Positions 1 through 8,028 of a stretch of DNA of 46,287 nucleotides are shown here, piece after piece. Under the pieces are notes generated by a model. That model worked only from the letters and a program-made list of their open reading frames with translations, did not search any database and had not been told where the DNA came from. This DNA comes from an uncultured Blautia sp. (GTDB lineage Bacteria > Bacillota > Clostridia > Lachnospirales > Lachnospiraceae), in the NCBI GenBank assembly GCA_900556555.1, contig USPF01000011.1:1-46287 (forward strand), given 5' to 3'. The translations under genes and the position numbers were made by a program. Each line of letters begins with the position of its first letter. Position 1 is the stretch's first letter.

Positions 1-107
1 ATTCCATCAAGGGAAATTATGTGTTGGAGAAAGATACAGCTTATCAGGAAGTCGGCCTGACCTTTTTCCCTGAAGATATCCATGTCATGTCAAAGGTAGG
101 ATATTAG
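1..107 (+). CDS. potA: Spermidine/putrescine ABC transporter ATP-binding protein, C-terminal end only
   Basis: Only the last 34 codons are present, read from base 3 to the TAG at 105-107. The peptide ends in FFPEDIHVMSKVGY, which fits the C-terminal TOBE-type region of PotA-like ATPases, where the protein binds regulatory ligand next to the nucleotide-binding domain. The catalytic part lies outside the window. The stop is one base from the ATG of potB, so the genes are surely cotranscribed. Identification leans on the downstream potB and potCD genes as much as on the short peptide. Confidence 0.75.
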   Translation, partial: SIKGNYVLEKDTAYQEVGLTFFPEDIHVMSKVGY

Positions 108-108
108 G

Positions 109-945
109 ATGAAAAAATTTTCGCAGCTTGCACTGCCTTATATCGTATGGGCCGTTCTGATGCTGGTGCTTCCTATGGGCCTGATTGCAGTCTACTCTGT
201 CATGGAGCAGGGAAACAGCATTGTAACATTTGCCTTTACTCTAGAGCATTACAAAAAGTTCTTTACCGACCCTGACTTTTTGCTAATTCTCTGGCGTTCT
301 CTTCTGATTGCAATAAAAACAACGGTGATTTGCCTGTTTCTGGGCTATCCCATTGCCTACTTTATTGCAAGAAGTAAAGAAAAAACACAGAACCTTTTAA
401 TTTTATGCATCACAATCCCTATGTGGATCAACATGCTGGTAAGAACCTATGCATGGATCGGCCTGTTAAGCGAAGGTGGATTTATCCAGAAATTACTTAG
501 CTTTATCGGTCTCGGAAATACGGAACTTTTATATACAGAAGGGGCAGTGCTTCTTGGCATGGTATATAACTTCCTGCCCTTTATGATTTTGCAGATTCAA
601 ACCTCTTTGAGCAAAATGGATCATTCCCTTTTGGAAGCAAGTGCAGACCTTGGTGCGAACCCTGCCATGGCATTCTTAAGGGTTACTCTGCCACTGTCCC
701 TGCCTGGTGTGATTAACGGGATCACTCTGGTCTTTCTTCCAGCGGTCAGTTCCTTCTTTATCCCAAAACTCCTGGGAGGTGGACAGTATTTCTTAATCGG
801 AAATATGATTGAAAATCAGTTCATCACCGTAGGGGAATGGAACTTTGGAAGTGCCATCTCCATGGTCATGGCTGTGATTATGATGCTCCTGATGATGGCA
901 GTACGTAAAGCAGAGACCAGAAACCAAGGCGGAAAGGAGGCATAA
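109..945 (+). CDS. potB: Spermidine/putrescine ABC transporter permease PotB
   Basis: A 278-residue inner-membrane permease with about six hydrophobic segments, the first at residues 10-30. The binding-protein-dependent transport (EAA) loop that docks on the ATPase is visible around residues 178-205 as LEASADLGANPAMAFLRVTL. Length and the MWINMLVRTYAW stretch are typical of PotB. The start ATG follows the potA stop by one base and the next gene begins five bases after the stop, so it is the middle of a polyamine uptake operon. It should pair with the permease half of the PotC-PotD fusion to form the channel. Polyamine specificity is inferred from family resemblance. Confidence 0.9.
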   Translation: MKKFSQLALPYIVWAVLMLVLPMGLIAVYSVMEQGNSIVTFAFTLEHYKKFFTDPDFLLILWRSLLIAIKTTVICLFLGYPIAYFIARSKEKTQNLLILCITIPMWINMLVRTYAWIGLLSEGGFIQKLLSFIGLGNTELLYTEGAVLLGMVYNFLPFMILQIQTSLSKMDHSLLEASADLGANPAMAFLRVTLPLSLPGVINGITLVFLPAVSSFFIPKLLGGGQYFLIGNMIENQFITVGEWNFGSAISMVMAVIMMLLMMAVRKAETRNQGGKEA

Positions 946-949
946 AACC

Positions 950-2842
950 ATGAATAAGAAAAAGAGACCTTTGGGGAAGGTGCTGATGATTCTTACTCTG
1001 GCTTTCTTCTACCTTCCTATTATATATATGATTATTTTTTCATTTAATGACGGAAAATCCTTGACAAATTTCACAGGATTTTCTCTTAGATGGTACCGTC
1101 ATATGCTGGAGTCCAAGGACATGATGTCTGCACTTTATACCACCTTCAGCATTGCAATCCTGGCTACCTTTATTTCCACTGTAGCCGGTACCATTGCTGC
1201 CATTGGACTTAGCAAGTCCAAGAAAATTGTCCGCCAGCTTATGGAGCAGGTCAATAATCTGCCAATGATGAATCCGGAAATCGTAACAGCCATTGGTTTT
1301 ATGCTACTTTTCATTACTTTCAAGATTGATAAAGGCTACGTTACTATGCTGCTGGCACATATTGCTTTCTGCATTCCTTATGTCATGCTTTCTGTCATGC
1401 CGAAAATCCGTTCTCTGGATCCAAACCTGGCAGATGCTGCTATGGATTTAGGCTGTACTCCCTGGAAAGCATTGATTAAAGTAATTGTGCCTCAGATCAC
1501 TCCCGGCATTATCTCCGGTTCTCTGATTGCCTTTACCATGTCTGTAGATGATTTTATCATCTCCTACTTTGTAACAGGAGGCGGTGTGAAGAACCTGAGC
1601 ATTATGGTCTATACCATGAGCAAACGTGTCAATCCAAGTATCAATGCCATTTCCACTCTGGTGGTTGTTATCATTACCATTACATTGATTCTCATCAATA
1701 TAGCTCCTGTTCTGGCAGCAAAACGCCGTCAGAAGGATGTGATTCAGAAACACAGCCGCATCTTCTCTGTTGCCGCAGCTGCCTGTGTACTCGTTGCTCT
1801 GATCTTTGTGGTACGTTTTGGAAATAAGAACAATGACCGCCCCTTTGAGGGACAAACACTCCATATTTACAACTGGGGAGAATATACAGGTGAAAATATC
1901 ATCTCTGCCTTTGAAGAAGAAACAGGAGCCAAAGTGGTCATGGACCACTTTGATTCCAATGAACAGATGTACATAAAAGTGGCAAACCAGGAATCCTATG
2001 ACCTTCTGGTGCCCAGCGACTACATGATTCAGCGGCTTATCCAGGAAGATTTGCTGCAAAAACTAGATCATTCTAAATTGGATTGTCTAAATCTGCTTTC
2101 TGAAAATGTAAAAGGTCTTCCTTATGACCCGGAAAACGAATATTCCATTCCTTATTTCTGGGGAACCGCGGGAATTGTCTATGACAAAACAAAAGTAGAC
2201 ATCAAAGATTTGGAAGAACAGGGCTTCGGAATCTTCTTAAATGAGAAATACAAAGGAGATATCTACCTCTATGATTCCGAGCGTGATTCCTTCATGATGG
2301 CCTTAAAAGAGCTTGGATATTCCATGAATACTGAGAACGAGGCAGAAATCCATGAAGCCTATGACTGGCTGGTAAAATGTGTACAGACCATGGAGCCTGA
2401 GATTGTCACAGACGAGATCATTGACAATATGGCACAGGGCAGAAAAGCTCTGGGACTTATCTACTCCGGGGATGCAACTTATGTCATCAGTGAAAACGAA
2501 AACATGGGATATTATCTGCCAGAAACAGGGACAAACCTTTGGTCTGATGCCATGGTCATTCCGAAAAACGCCAAAAATCCTGAGCTTGCTCATGCATATA
2601 TTAATTTTGCGACAAGCTATGAGGGCGCTTATGACAATTCCAGCTATGTGGGCTATACCTCAGCGAACCAGGAAGTTCTGGAAGATTTGTACGGAGAAGG
2701 CGGGGATTACGAAGGAATTGACTCCTATATTCCACGAACCGGAAATGAATTTGACGAAGTCTTTGAGTATAACGAGGAGACAAAAAAACTCATGGGGGAT
2801 TTGTGGAGCCGTGTAAAAATCGCAGCCAGCAATGCAAACTAG
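950..2842 (+). CDS. potCD: Fused spermidine/putrescine permease and substrate-binding protein (PotC-PotD)
   Basis: A 630-residue natural fusion. Residues 1-258 are a PotC-type permease with six hydrophobic segments and an EAA loop at about 161-187 (DAAMDLGCTPWKALIKVI). Residues 271-290 form an extra membrane segment. Residues 300-630 are a PotD-type periplasmic-style binding domain starting LHIYNWGEYTGENIISAFE. The binding domain is thus tethered to the channel by a membrane helix rather than by a lipobox lipoprotein anchor; no signal peptide or lipobox cysteine is seen at the junction. The GGAGG site before the ATG fixes the start. The reading frame is continuous, with no sign of an assembly join. 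Fusions of this kind occur in other Firmicutes. Confidence 0.9.
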   Translation: MNKKKRPLGKVLMILTLAFFYLPIIYMIIFSFNDGKSLTNFTGFSLRWYRHMLESKDMMSALYTTFSIAILATFISTVAGTIAAIGLSKSKKIVRQLMEQVNNLPMMNPEIVTAIGFMLLFITFKIDKGYVTMLLAHIAFCIPYVMLSVMPKIRSLDPNLADAAMDLGCTPWKALIKVIVPQITPGIISGSLIAFTMSVDDFIISYFVTGGGVKNLSIMVYTMSKRVNPSINAISTLVVVIITITLILINIAPVLAAKRRQKDVIQKHSRIFSVAAAACVLVALIFVVRFGNKNNDRPFEGQTLHIYNWGEYTGENIISAFEEETGAKVVMDHFDSNEQMYIKVANQESYDLLVPSDYMIQRLIQEDLLQKLDHSKLDCLNLLSENVKGLPYDPENEYSIPYFWGTAGIVYDKTKVDIKDLEEQGFGIFLNEKYKGDIYLYDSERDSFMMALKELGYSMNTENEAEIHEAYDWLVKCVQTMEPEIVTDEIIDNMAQGRKALGLIYSGDATYVISENENMGYYLPETGTNLWSDAMVIPKNAKNPELAHAYINFATSYEGAYDNSSYVGYTSANQEVLEDLYGEGGDYEGIDSYIPRTGNEFDEVFEYNEETKKLMGDLWSRVKIAASNAN

Positions 2843-2853
2843 AAGGAATTTTT

Positions 2854-3741
2854 ATGAACCGAATTTTTGAATACCTCATCACTCCCTCAGACGTGCCCTG
2901 CACGGTGGGGGAGTATTTAAAAAAGAAAGGCTATTCCCGGCAGATTATCATTCATCTGAAAAAGACAGAACACGGAATTCTTCAAAATGGGGAATGGGCT
3001 TATGTCCGTACACCTCTTGTACCTGGTGATGTGTTAAAAATCACCTTATTGGAAGAATCAGCCTCAGAACATATCCTTCCGGTACCCATGGAACCGGACA
3101 TTGTATATGAAGACGAAGATTTGCTGGTGGTAAACAAGCCTTTTGATATGCCTGTCCATCCGTCTATTCATAATTATGACAATACCCTTGCAAACGGAAT
3201 GGCCTATTATTTCCAGCAAAAAGGAGAAACCTTTATTTTCCGGTGCATCAACCGCCTGGATCGTGATACTACAGGATTACTGATTCTGGCAAAAAATGCC
3301 CTCAGTGCCTCGATTCTCTCTAACGACATGAAAGCAAGAAAGATTCACCGCACCTATCAGGCTGTGGTCTCCCGGATTCCTGTTCCGGCGTCCGGCACCA
3401 TTGACGCTCCTATTGCCAGAAAAGAAGATTCTGCCATTGAGCGTTGTGTGGATTTTGAAAAAGGAGAACCTGCAGTGACCCATTACCGCACATTAGAAAC
3501 AAAAGAGAACCTGGCCTTGGTAGAGTTATCTTTAGAGACCGGTCGTACCCATCAGATCCGGGTACACATGCAGCATATGGGCTGCCCTCTTCTTGGTGAT
3601 TATCTTTATCATCCAGACTTTACTCTCATAAACAGGGTGTCGCTTCACTCCTATTCTCTTTCTTTTGTGCATCCAATCACAGGTAAATCCATGTATTTCT
3701 GTGCACCACTTCCAAAAGATATGGCAGGACTGCTCTCTTAA
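2854..3741 (+). CDS. RluA-family pseudouridine synthase
   Basis: A 295-residue RNA pseudouridine synthase that isomerises uridine in rRNA or tRNA. The catalytic motif is NRLDRDTTGL with Asp at about residue 136, followed by the family blocks RKIHRTYQAVV and LETGRTHQIRVHMQHMG. The N-terminal 65 residues look like an S4-type RNA-binding segment (TVGEYLKKKGYSRQII). I use the ATG at 2854, preceded by GAAGGAA at 2843-2849; an upstream in-frame start at 2803 would overlap potCD. The gene sits 11 bases after potCD and probably shares its transcript. Which RNA position it modifies (RluD-, RluC- or YlyB-like) cannot be told. Confidence 0.88.
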   Translation: MNRIFEYLITPSDVPCTVGEYLKKKGYSRQIIIHLKKTEHGILQNGEWAYVRTPLVPGDVLKITLLEESASEHILPVPMEPDIVYEDEDLLVVNKPFDMPVHPSIHNYDNTLANGMAYYFQQKGETFIFRCINRLDRDTTGLLILAKNALSASILSNDMKARKIHRTYQAVVSRIPVPASGTIDAPIARKEDSAIERCVDFEKGEPAVTHYRTLETKENLALVELSLETGRTHQIRVHMQHMGCPLLGDYLYHPDFTLINRVSLHSYSLSFVHPITGKSMYFCAPLPKDMAGLLS

Positions 3742-3764
3742 CAGAGAACATCCTGCCACTTTTT
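3723..3764 (+). terminator. Rho-independent terminator after the pot operon and the pseudouridine synthase gene
   Basis: GGCAGGA at 3723-3729 pairs with TCCTGCC at 3751-3757, with an inner TCTC/GAGA pairing, and TTTTT follows at 3760-3764. The hairpin overlaps the last codons of the pseudouridine synthase gene and touches the end of the convergent ATPase gene. Confidence 0.7.
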
Positions 3765-4446
3765 AATTCATAGTATCTGATTCTATTTTTCCATCCATAA
3801 TCCGCACCACACGTTTTGCCTGCTGGGCAATTCCATTGTCATGGGTGATGAGAATAACGGTTCTTCCCCCTTCATGGAGATTCTTCAAAATATCGAGAAT
3901 TTCTTTGCTGGATGCTGTATCCAGATTTCCTGTGGGCTCGTCAGCCAGAATCACCGGTGGTTTCGCTGCAATGGCTCTTGCAATTGCCACTCTCTGCTGC
4001 TGTCCGCCTGACATTTCTGCTGGTTTATGATCCATACGTTGTCCAAGCCCTACCATTTCCAACGCTTCTTTTGCCAGATCACGCCGTGTCTTCTTATCGA
4101 TTCCCCTGTAAATCAACGGAAGTTCCACGTTTTCGATGGCTGTCAGGTTTGCAATCAGATTAAATCCCTGAAAAATAAATCCGATTTCTTTGTTCCGGAT
4201 TGTGGACAATTGACTATCTGTCATGGTAGACACATCGGTGCCATTGAGATAATACTTTCCGGATGTAGGAATATCCAGACAGCCCAGCATGTTCATAAAT
4301 GTGGACTTTCCGGAACCAGACTGGCCGATAATCGCCACAAATTCCCCTTGTCCGATTTCCAGATTCACATGATCTAATGCCCGCACTTCATTCTCCCCCG
4401 GGTTATAAATCTTACACAAATCCTCTACCTTAATAAGCTGCTCCAT
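3763..4446 (-). CDS. MacB/LolD-type ABC transporter ATP-binding protein, without a neighbouring permease
   Basis: A 227-residue stand-alone nucleotide-binding domain. Walker A is GQSGSGKST, the signature is MSGGQQQRVAIARA, and Walker B is PVILADEPTGNLDT. The last belongs to the MacB/LolD/FtsE-like class that drives mechanotransmission or peptide export with FtsX-like permeases. The ATG at 4444-4446 has AAGGGG upstream. No FtsX/MacB permease adjoins it; the nearest genes are a UPF0303 protein upstream and a convergent RNA-modifying enzyme. The permease may be encoded elsewhere or was lost, so the transported substrate is unknown. Confidence 0.85.
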   Translation of the reverse strand: MEQLIKVEDLCKIYNPGENEVRALDHVNLEIGQGEFVAIIGQSGSGKSTFMNMLGCLDIPTSGKYYLNGTDVSTMTDSQLSTIRNKEIGFIFQGFNLIANLTAIENVELPLIYRGIDKKTRRDLAKEALEMVGLGQRMDHKPAEMSGGQQQRVAIARAIAAKPPVILADEPTGNLDTASSKEILDILKNLHEGGRTVILITHDNGIAQQAKRVVRIMDGKIESDTMN

Positions 4447-4489
4447 GATACATCCCCTTTCTTTTATCCTGCCTTACCTGTTGCTCCCC

Positions 4490-4984
4490 TTATAAAGCTC
4501 TGATACGTGGCACTTCATCCACATGCAGGTATCTGCTCAGTGCCTTGATGATAATATCGTGGTTCACAAAGTGGCTCTGGTTGGATACCAGAATTGCTCC
4601 CACAACACCCACTTCTTCCACACGTACCGGGAATCCACCGCCAAGACAAGAATAATGCTCCTTGTCAAGACCGATTTCTTCCATGGTCTCGCCGCTTCTT
4701 TTTAATTCGCTGTATAGCAGCATGGTACTCTTCTCCATGCGGCGCACTGCTGCAAACATCTTGTCCATCCAGACTGCATTGTTTAATGTGGTGCCATTTC
4801 CTGCATATTTAAATACCGTATAACCGTTGTTCAAGCGGATTTCCACTGCGGTATCTACCCCTAAACGCTTGGATTCTGCTACTAACAGGGTTCCAAGAGC
4901 CCAGGCATCCTCATTGGTAAAATGATTGAACTGAAGAATCTCCTCCTGCATTGCTAAAACAGAAATAATTTCTTCTACTGTCAT
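4490..4984 (-). CDS. UPF0303 / HbpS-GlcG-like heme-degrading-domain family protein
   Basis: A 164-residue protein resembling the UPF0303 (YBR137W-like) group of the GlcG/HbpS fold. The conserved stretch is GGGFPVRVEEVGVVGAILVSN near residues 115-135, with an N-terminal region typical of the group (LQFNHFTNEDAWALG). The start is taken at the ATG 4982-4984, eight bases after AGGAGG at 4993-4998; a GTG three codons upstream would overlap that site. The biochemical role of the family is poorly defined; 'heme-degrading domain' is a fold label and not a shown activity. It lies between trpS and the orphan ATPase, all on the same strand. Confidence 0.75.
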   Translation of the reverse strand: MTVEEIISVLAMQEEILQFNHFTNEDAWALGTLLVAESKRLGVDTAVEIRLNNGYTVFKYAGNGTTLNNAVWMDKMFAAVRRMEKSTMLLYSELKRSGETMEEIGLDKEHYSCLGGGFPVRVEEVGVVGAILVSNQSHFVNHDIIIKALSRYLHVDEVPRIRAL

Positions 4985-5004
4985 ACTCAACACCTCCTAA
5001 TTAC

Positions 5005-6009
5005 TTACCGGATTCTGTCTGGAAAACCAACCTTCCGCTGTACTTTTCTCAAGGTTTTATTTGCAAAATACTGAGCTTTTTCAGCATTTTCTTTAATGAT
5101 AGAATCCAGATATGCTTTATCCTTCTCCAATCTTGCCACTTCATCCTGAAGCGGTTTCAGTACGCTGACAACAGCCTCACCTACACCAAGTTTCAGCTCT
5201 CCATAGCCTTTGCCTTCAAACTCTCTCACTGCTTCATCCGGTGTCTTGCCAAGGCATGCACAGTAAATATCCAAAAGATTCTTGATACCCGGCTGTTCTT
5301 CCCTGTATGCAATACAAGCCTCTGAATCTGTCACAGCACGTTTGCATTTTCTCATAATCGTATCCGGATCATCCATAAGATAAATGCTTCCATTTAGATT
5401 TTCGTCAGATTTTGACATCTTCTTTGCCGGATCCTGAAGACTCATAATCTTTGCTCCCACTTTGCCGATATAGGCTTCCGGAACAGTAAATACATCTCCA
5501 TAAATGTTATTAAAGCGGATAGCAATATCACGGGTCAGTTCCAGATGCTGCATCTGATCAATCCCAACCGGAACCACATCTGCCTGATACAACAGGATAT
5601 CTGCTGCCATAAGCACCGGATATGTGAATAACCCTGCATTGATGTTATCTGCGTGTTTCGCTGATTTATCCTTGAACTGTGTCATACGGTTCAACTCGCC
5701 CATATAGGTGAAGCAATTCAAAATCCATGCCAGTTCTGCATGTCCAGACACATGGGACTGATAATAAATGCAATTTTTCTTAGGATCCAGTCCTGCTGCA
5801 AGATAAAGAGTCAAAAGGGCTCTTGCTCTCTTTCTAAGAGTTGCAGGATCCTGACGGACAGTAATGGAATGCATATCCACTACACTATAAAAACATTCAT
5901 ATTCATCACTTAACGTTACCCAGTTCTTCAAAGCTCCCAGATAATTTCCCAACGTCAGGTTTCCGGTTGCCTGCATACCACTGAATAACACTTTTTTGTC
6001 ATTAATCAT
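5005..6009 (-). CDS. trpS: Tryptophan--tRNA ligase
   Basis: A 334-residue class I aminoacyl-tRNA synthetase that charges tRNA-Trp. The HIGH-equivalent motif is TGNLTLGNYLG at residues 15-25 and the KMSKS loop is KKMSKSDENLNGS. GIDQMQHLELTRDIA is the usual tryptophan-binding region of TrpRS. The ATG at 6007-6009 lies seven bases after GGAGGA (plus-strand 6017-6022); an upstream TTG sits on that site and is not used. A promoter is visible just upstream. The short leader of about 40 bases leaves no room for a T-box riboswitch, so tRNA-dependent control is unlikely at this copy. Confidence 0.95.
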   Translation of the reverse strand: MINDKKVLFSGMQATGNLTLGNYLGALKNWVTLSDEYECFYSVVDMHSITVRQDPATLRKRARALLTLYLAAGLDPKKNCIYYQSHVSGHAELAWILNCFTYMGELNRMTQFKDKSAKHADNINAGLFTYPVLMAADILLYQADVVPVGIDQMQHLELTRDIAIRFNNIYGDVFTVPEAYIGKVGAKIMSLQDPAKKMSKSDENLNGSIYLMDDPDTIMRKCKRAVTDSEACIAYREEQPGIKNLLDIYCACLGKTPDEAVREFEGKGYGELKLGVGEAVVSVLKPLQDEVARLEKDKAYLDSIIKENAEKAQYFANKTLRKVQRKVGFPDRIR

Positions 6010-6046
6010 TCTTCTGTCCTCCAACTACAATTTCGCTTGTACTTTA

Positions 6047-6074
6047 TTTTAACACTTTTTTCTTTGGGGTTCAA
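6047..6074 (-). promoter_or_regulatory. Sigma-A-like promoter for trpS
   Basis: Read on the minus strand, TTGAAC (6069-6074) and TAAAAT (6047-6052) are separated by 16 bases and lie about 40 bases before the trpS start codon. Confidence 0.55.
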
Positions 6075-6095
6075 CCTTCAATACTGGGCAACTTA

Positions 6096-6851
6096 CTACT
6101 TCTCCCCCACCACCAAAAACATAGGAGTAGAATGATAATTTGCCCGTTCTTCCTGACTCCAGACTTCCTTCCACACCTCATTTTCTACCAGTGGAGCTTT
6201 ATATCCCAACGCTTTTATAGTCTCGATATCCCATTGTGGCCTTGCAATCCTGCTAAGAGGTACTTCTCTTGCAATCTCCTCCATGGAGTCAATGTCTGTA
6301 CAGGTATAATGGTCTTCCATCTGAAGGCTTTCTACCCGTTTTCTGTCCTCTTCGTACGCTCTTCTCTTTTCCTGGTCAAACAAATGATGATACCAGTTGG
6401 CATCGTAGTTGAGCATTTTCCCCTCTGGCTTCAGCACACGCATCCATTCTTCATAAGCTTTCTCTGGTTTCTCCAGATTCCAGGTTAAGTTTCTGGATAC
6501 TACAGCATCAAAAGTTTCATCTGGGAATTCCAGATTCTGAGCATCCATCTGTTTCCAGGTAATCTGCTCTGCCAAAGCTCCTGCGTTTTTTCTGGCTTCC
6601 TTGAGCATTTCCTCTGTATAATCCACTGCTGTTACCTGATACCCTTCTCCTGCCAGAAGGATTGCGAAAAATCCTGGTCCGGTTCCTACATCCAGAATTT
6701 TGATGTTTTTGGGTTCTCCCTTTGGAAGATGTTTTCTCAAATTTTCTGTCCATTTCTGTTTCTGGTCAGTAGCCAGTTCCCCCTGGTTGACCTCCGAATA
6801 TCCCTCTGCTCTTCCAGTCCAATATGCTTCGATTTTATCTATTAATTCCAT
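6096..6851 (-). CDS. Class I SAM-dependent methyltransferase
   Basis: A 251-residue small-molecule methyltransferase of the UbiE/type 11 kind. Motif I, ILDVGTGPGFFAILLA, lies at about residues 49-64. VTAVDYTEEML gives the acidic residue that holds the SAM ribose. FDAVVSRNLTWNLEKPEKA is the motif IV region. There is no membrane segment, so it should be cytosolic. The ATG at 6849-6851 has GGAAGAGG upstream. The acceptor substrate is not evident, and nothing adjacent suggests a pathway. It ends about 20 bases before the trpS promoter. Confidence 0.85.
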   Translation of the reverse strand: MELIDKIEAYWTGRAEGYSEVNQGELATDQKQKWTENLRKHLPKGEPKNIKILDVGTGPGFFAILLAGEGYQVTAVDYTEEMLKEARKNAGALAEQITWKQMDAQNLEFPDETFDAVVSRNLTWNLEKPEKAYEEWMRVLKPEGKMLNYDANWYHHLFDQEKRRAYEEDRKRVESLQMEDHYTCTDIDSMEEIAREVPLSRIARPQWDIETIKALGYKAPLVENEVWKEVWSQEERANYHSTPMFLVVGEK

Positions 6852-6900
6852 ACTTATTCCTCTTCCTTTTTTCTGGTAATCCTACCAGTAATCTTCTGGA

Positions 6901-6909
6901 AGTATAACA
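6901..6909 (-). promoter_or_regulatory. Extended -10 promoter for the methyltransferase gene
   Basis: On the minus strand the bases read TGTTATACT, an extended -10 (TGnTATAnT-type). It lies about 50 bases before the ATG. No good -35 hexamer is seen, which extended -10 promoters tolerate. Confidence 0.45.
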
Positions 6910-7055
6910 CGTTTTTTCCTTTTTTTATACCCTTTCGGGCAAGGAATCTCATTTTATAAGAACTTCTATAATGAATATAGGATTCCTCTGTCCATTGATT
7001 GATTGAATCTTTTCTGAATTAGCAAGATACTCTCGTTAAAAGAGTTTTCATAGAC

Positions 7056-7079
7056 CCCAATGCCGTAAATGGCATTGGG
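7056..7079. repeat. Perfect inverted repeat next to the Rpn remnant
   Basis: CCCAATGCC (7056-7064) and GGCATTGGG (7071-7079) form a 9-bp stem with a 6-base loop. It lies 36 bases beyond the stop of the truncated Rpn gene. No T-run follows on either strand, so it is a weak terminator candidate. It may be the end structure of the former element. The rest of 6910-7115 is AT-rich and I see no gene there. Confidence 0.5.
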
Positions 7080-7115
7080 CAGATATGCTTCGATTGTATC
7101 GAATCTCTATTGACT

Positions 7116-7483
7116 TTATTCTTGATTTTCTTTTGCCTCCAGATACTTCTCCATATCTTCCGCAAATGCCTGTAAAGAATCTGTTCTGGCAGCTATTTTA
7201 TGCAGAGCCTTCAAATCTTCAAGATTCTCAAGTCCTGCGATTCTATCACGAATCCCATTGGGAAGTTCGCCCAAATCTTCCAGAAGTTCCAAAACAGCTT
7301 CTTGAGTGGCTTCTATTCTGCCTTCTTGTTTGCCTTCCTGTTTTTCCTCCCGCAGCATTTCTTCAAATATCATATAACGTTCTCCCATCTTGCGGTCTGT
7401 CTTGACATTACGGCTGGTTTCCTGGAACTGTTTCACCAGTTCATCCTGGAAATCTCCTTCACTCTCTTCCAGATCAGCCGTCA
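7116..7483 (-). pseudogene. Truncated Rpn-family recombination-promoting nuclease/putative transposase (C-terminal part)
   Basis: About 122 codons match the C-terminal half typical of Rpn / PD-(D/E)XK-nuclease transposase-like proteins. These show an ERYMIFEEMLREEKQEGK stretch, a charged repeat rich in EGK/EGR, and a helical tail. The PD-(D/E)XK catalytic half, normally some 200 residues upstream, is missing. The frame stays open to 7586 but reads unrelated AT-rich sequence (MPARYFRFINKMKN...) that overlaps the end of the DUF6054 gene, so I place the break near 7483. A sequence-change junction there suggests a deletion or insertion event. I do not expect a functional product. Confidence 0.65.
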
Positions 7484-7558
7484 CAAATCTATGGAAAAAA
7501 TTATAGCATATGCTTATGGAAAAGACTACATCTTTGACCGAAACATTTTTCATCTTAT

Positions 7559-7891
7559 TTATGAATCTAAAATATCTCGCAGGCAATCAAGAAATGCCGA
7601 TTCTCCCAACGTATTGATCTTAAACAGCATTGCCTGACTTCCTCCTGATGTGATTGCTGATATCTTCACCGAACTGTTTCCACTTTGAAATAAAGTAACA
7701 TTTAAACTAACCCTGTTTCCTCCCATGGCACTATATCTCTCAAAAACACGTACGCTGCATCTTGCATTCATATCTACAAAATCACTGGTATCTTCCAGTG
7801 AAGCTGTGGAACTGCCATTCATAATCCCATTTTCTATACGATGGAGCAATTCATCAAAATCACAATTTAATTCACGTTCCAATTTTGCCAT
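7559..7891 (-). CDS. DUF6054 family protein
   Basis: A 110-residue small soluble protein resembling the DUF6054 group. Its recognisable core is CSVRVFERYSAMGGNRVSL, followed by ITSGGSQAMLFKINTLGE and a C-terminal FLDCLRDIL helix. The start ATG (7889-7891) follows GGAGGAGG closely. The function of the family is not known to me. No signal peptide or membrane segment is seen. It is transcribed away from luxS, sharing a 137-base intergenic region. A TATAAT on the minus strand at 7928-7933 could be its -10, but the matching -35 is poor. Confidence 0.7.
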   Translation of the reverse strand: MAKLERELNCDFDELLHRIENGIMNGSSTASLEDTSDFVDMNARCSVRVFERYSAMGGNRVSLNVTLFQSGNSSVKISAITSGGSQAMLFKINTLGESAFLDCLRDILDS

Positions 7892-7966
7892 ATCATCCTC
7901 CTCCTTTTCGTAACATCTTATGGTTAAATTATAATATATTTTTTTGCAGAAAAAAACTATGATTTC

Positions 7967-7995
7967 TTGCTTCTCTTTACAGAAATGCTTATAAT
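7967..7995 (+). promoter_or_regulatory. Sigma-A-like promoter for luxS
   Basis: TTGCTT at 7967-7972 and a perfect TATAAT at 7990-7995 are spaced by 17 bases. The -10 lies about 33 bases before the luxS ATG. Confidence 0.7.
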
Positions 7996-8028
7996 GAAGA
8001 AAAACATACGAAAAAGGAGATGCTCAAA

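Noticed and set aside
1448..2059. 203-codon minus-strand frame opposite the PotC-PotD junction
   Set aside because: The plus-strand fusion is continuous with clear domains on both sides; the antisense product has no family features.
5005..6096. Possible T-box leader upstream of trpS
   Set aside because: Only about 40 bases lie between the -10 box and the start codon, which is too short for a T-box.
6852..7115. Small gene between the methyltransferase and the Rpn remnant
   Set aside because: No frame has both a ribosome site and protein-like composition; the region is AT-rich with one hairpin.
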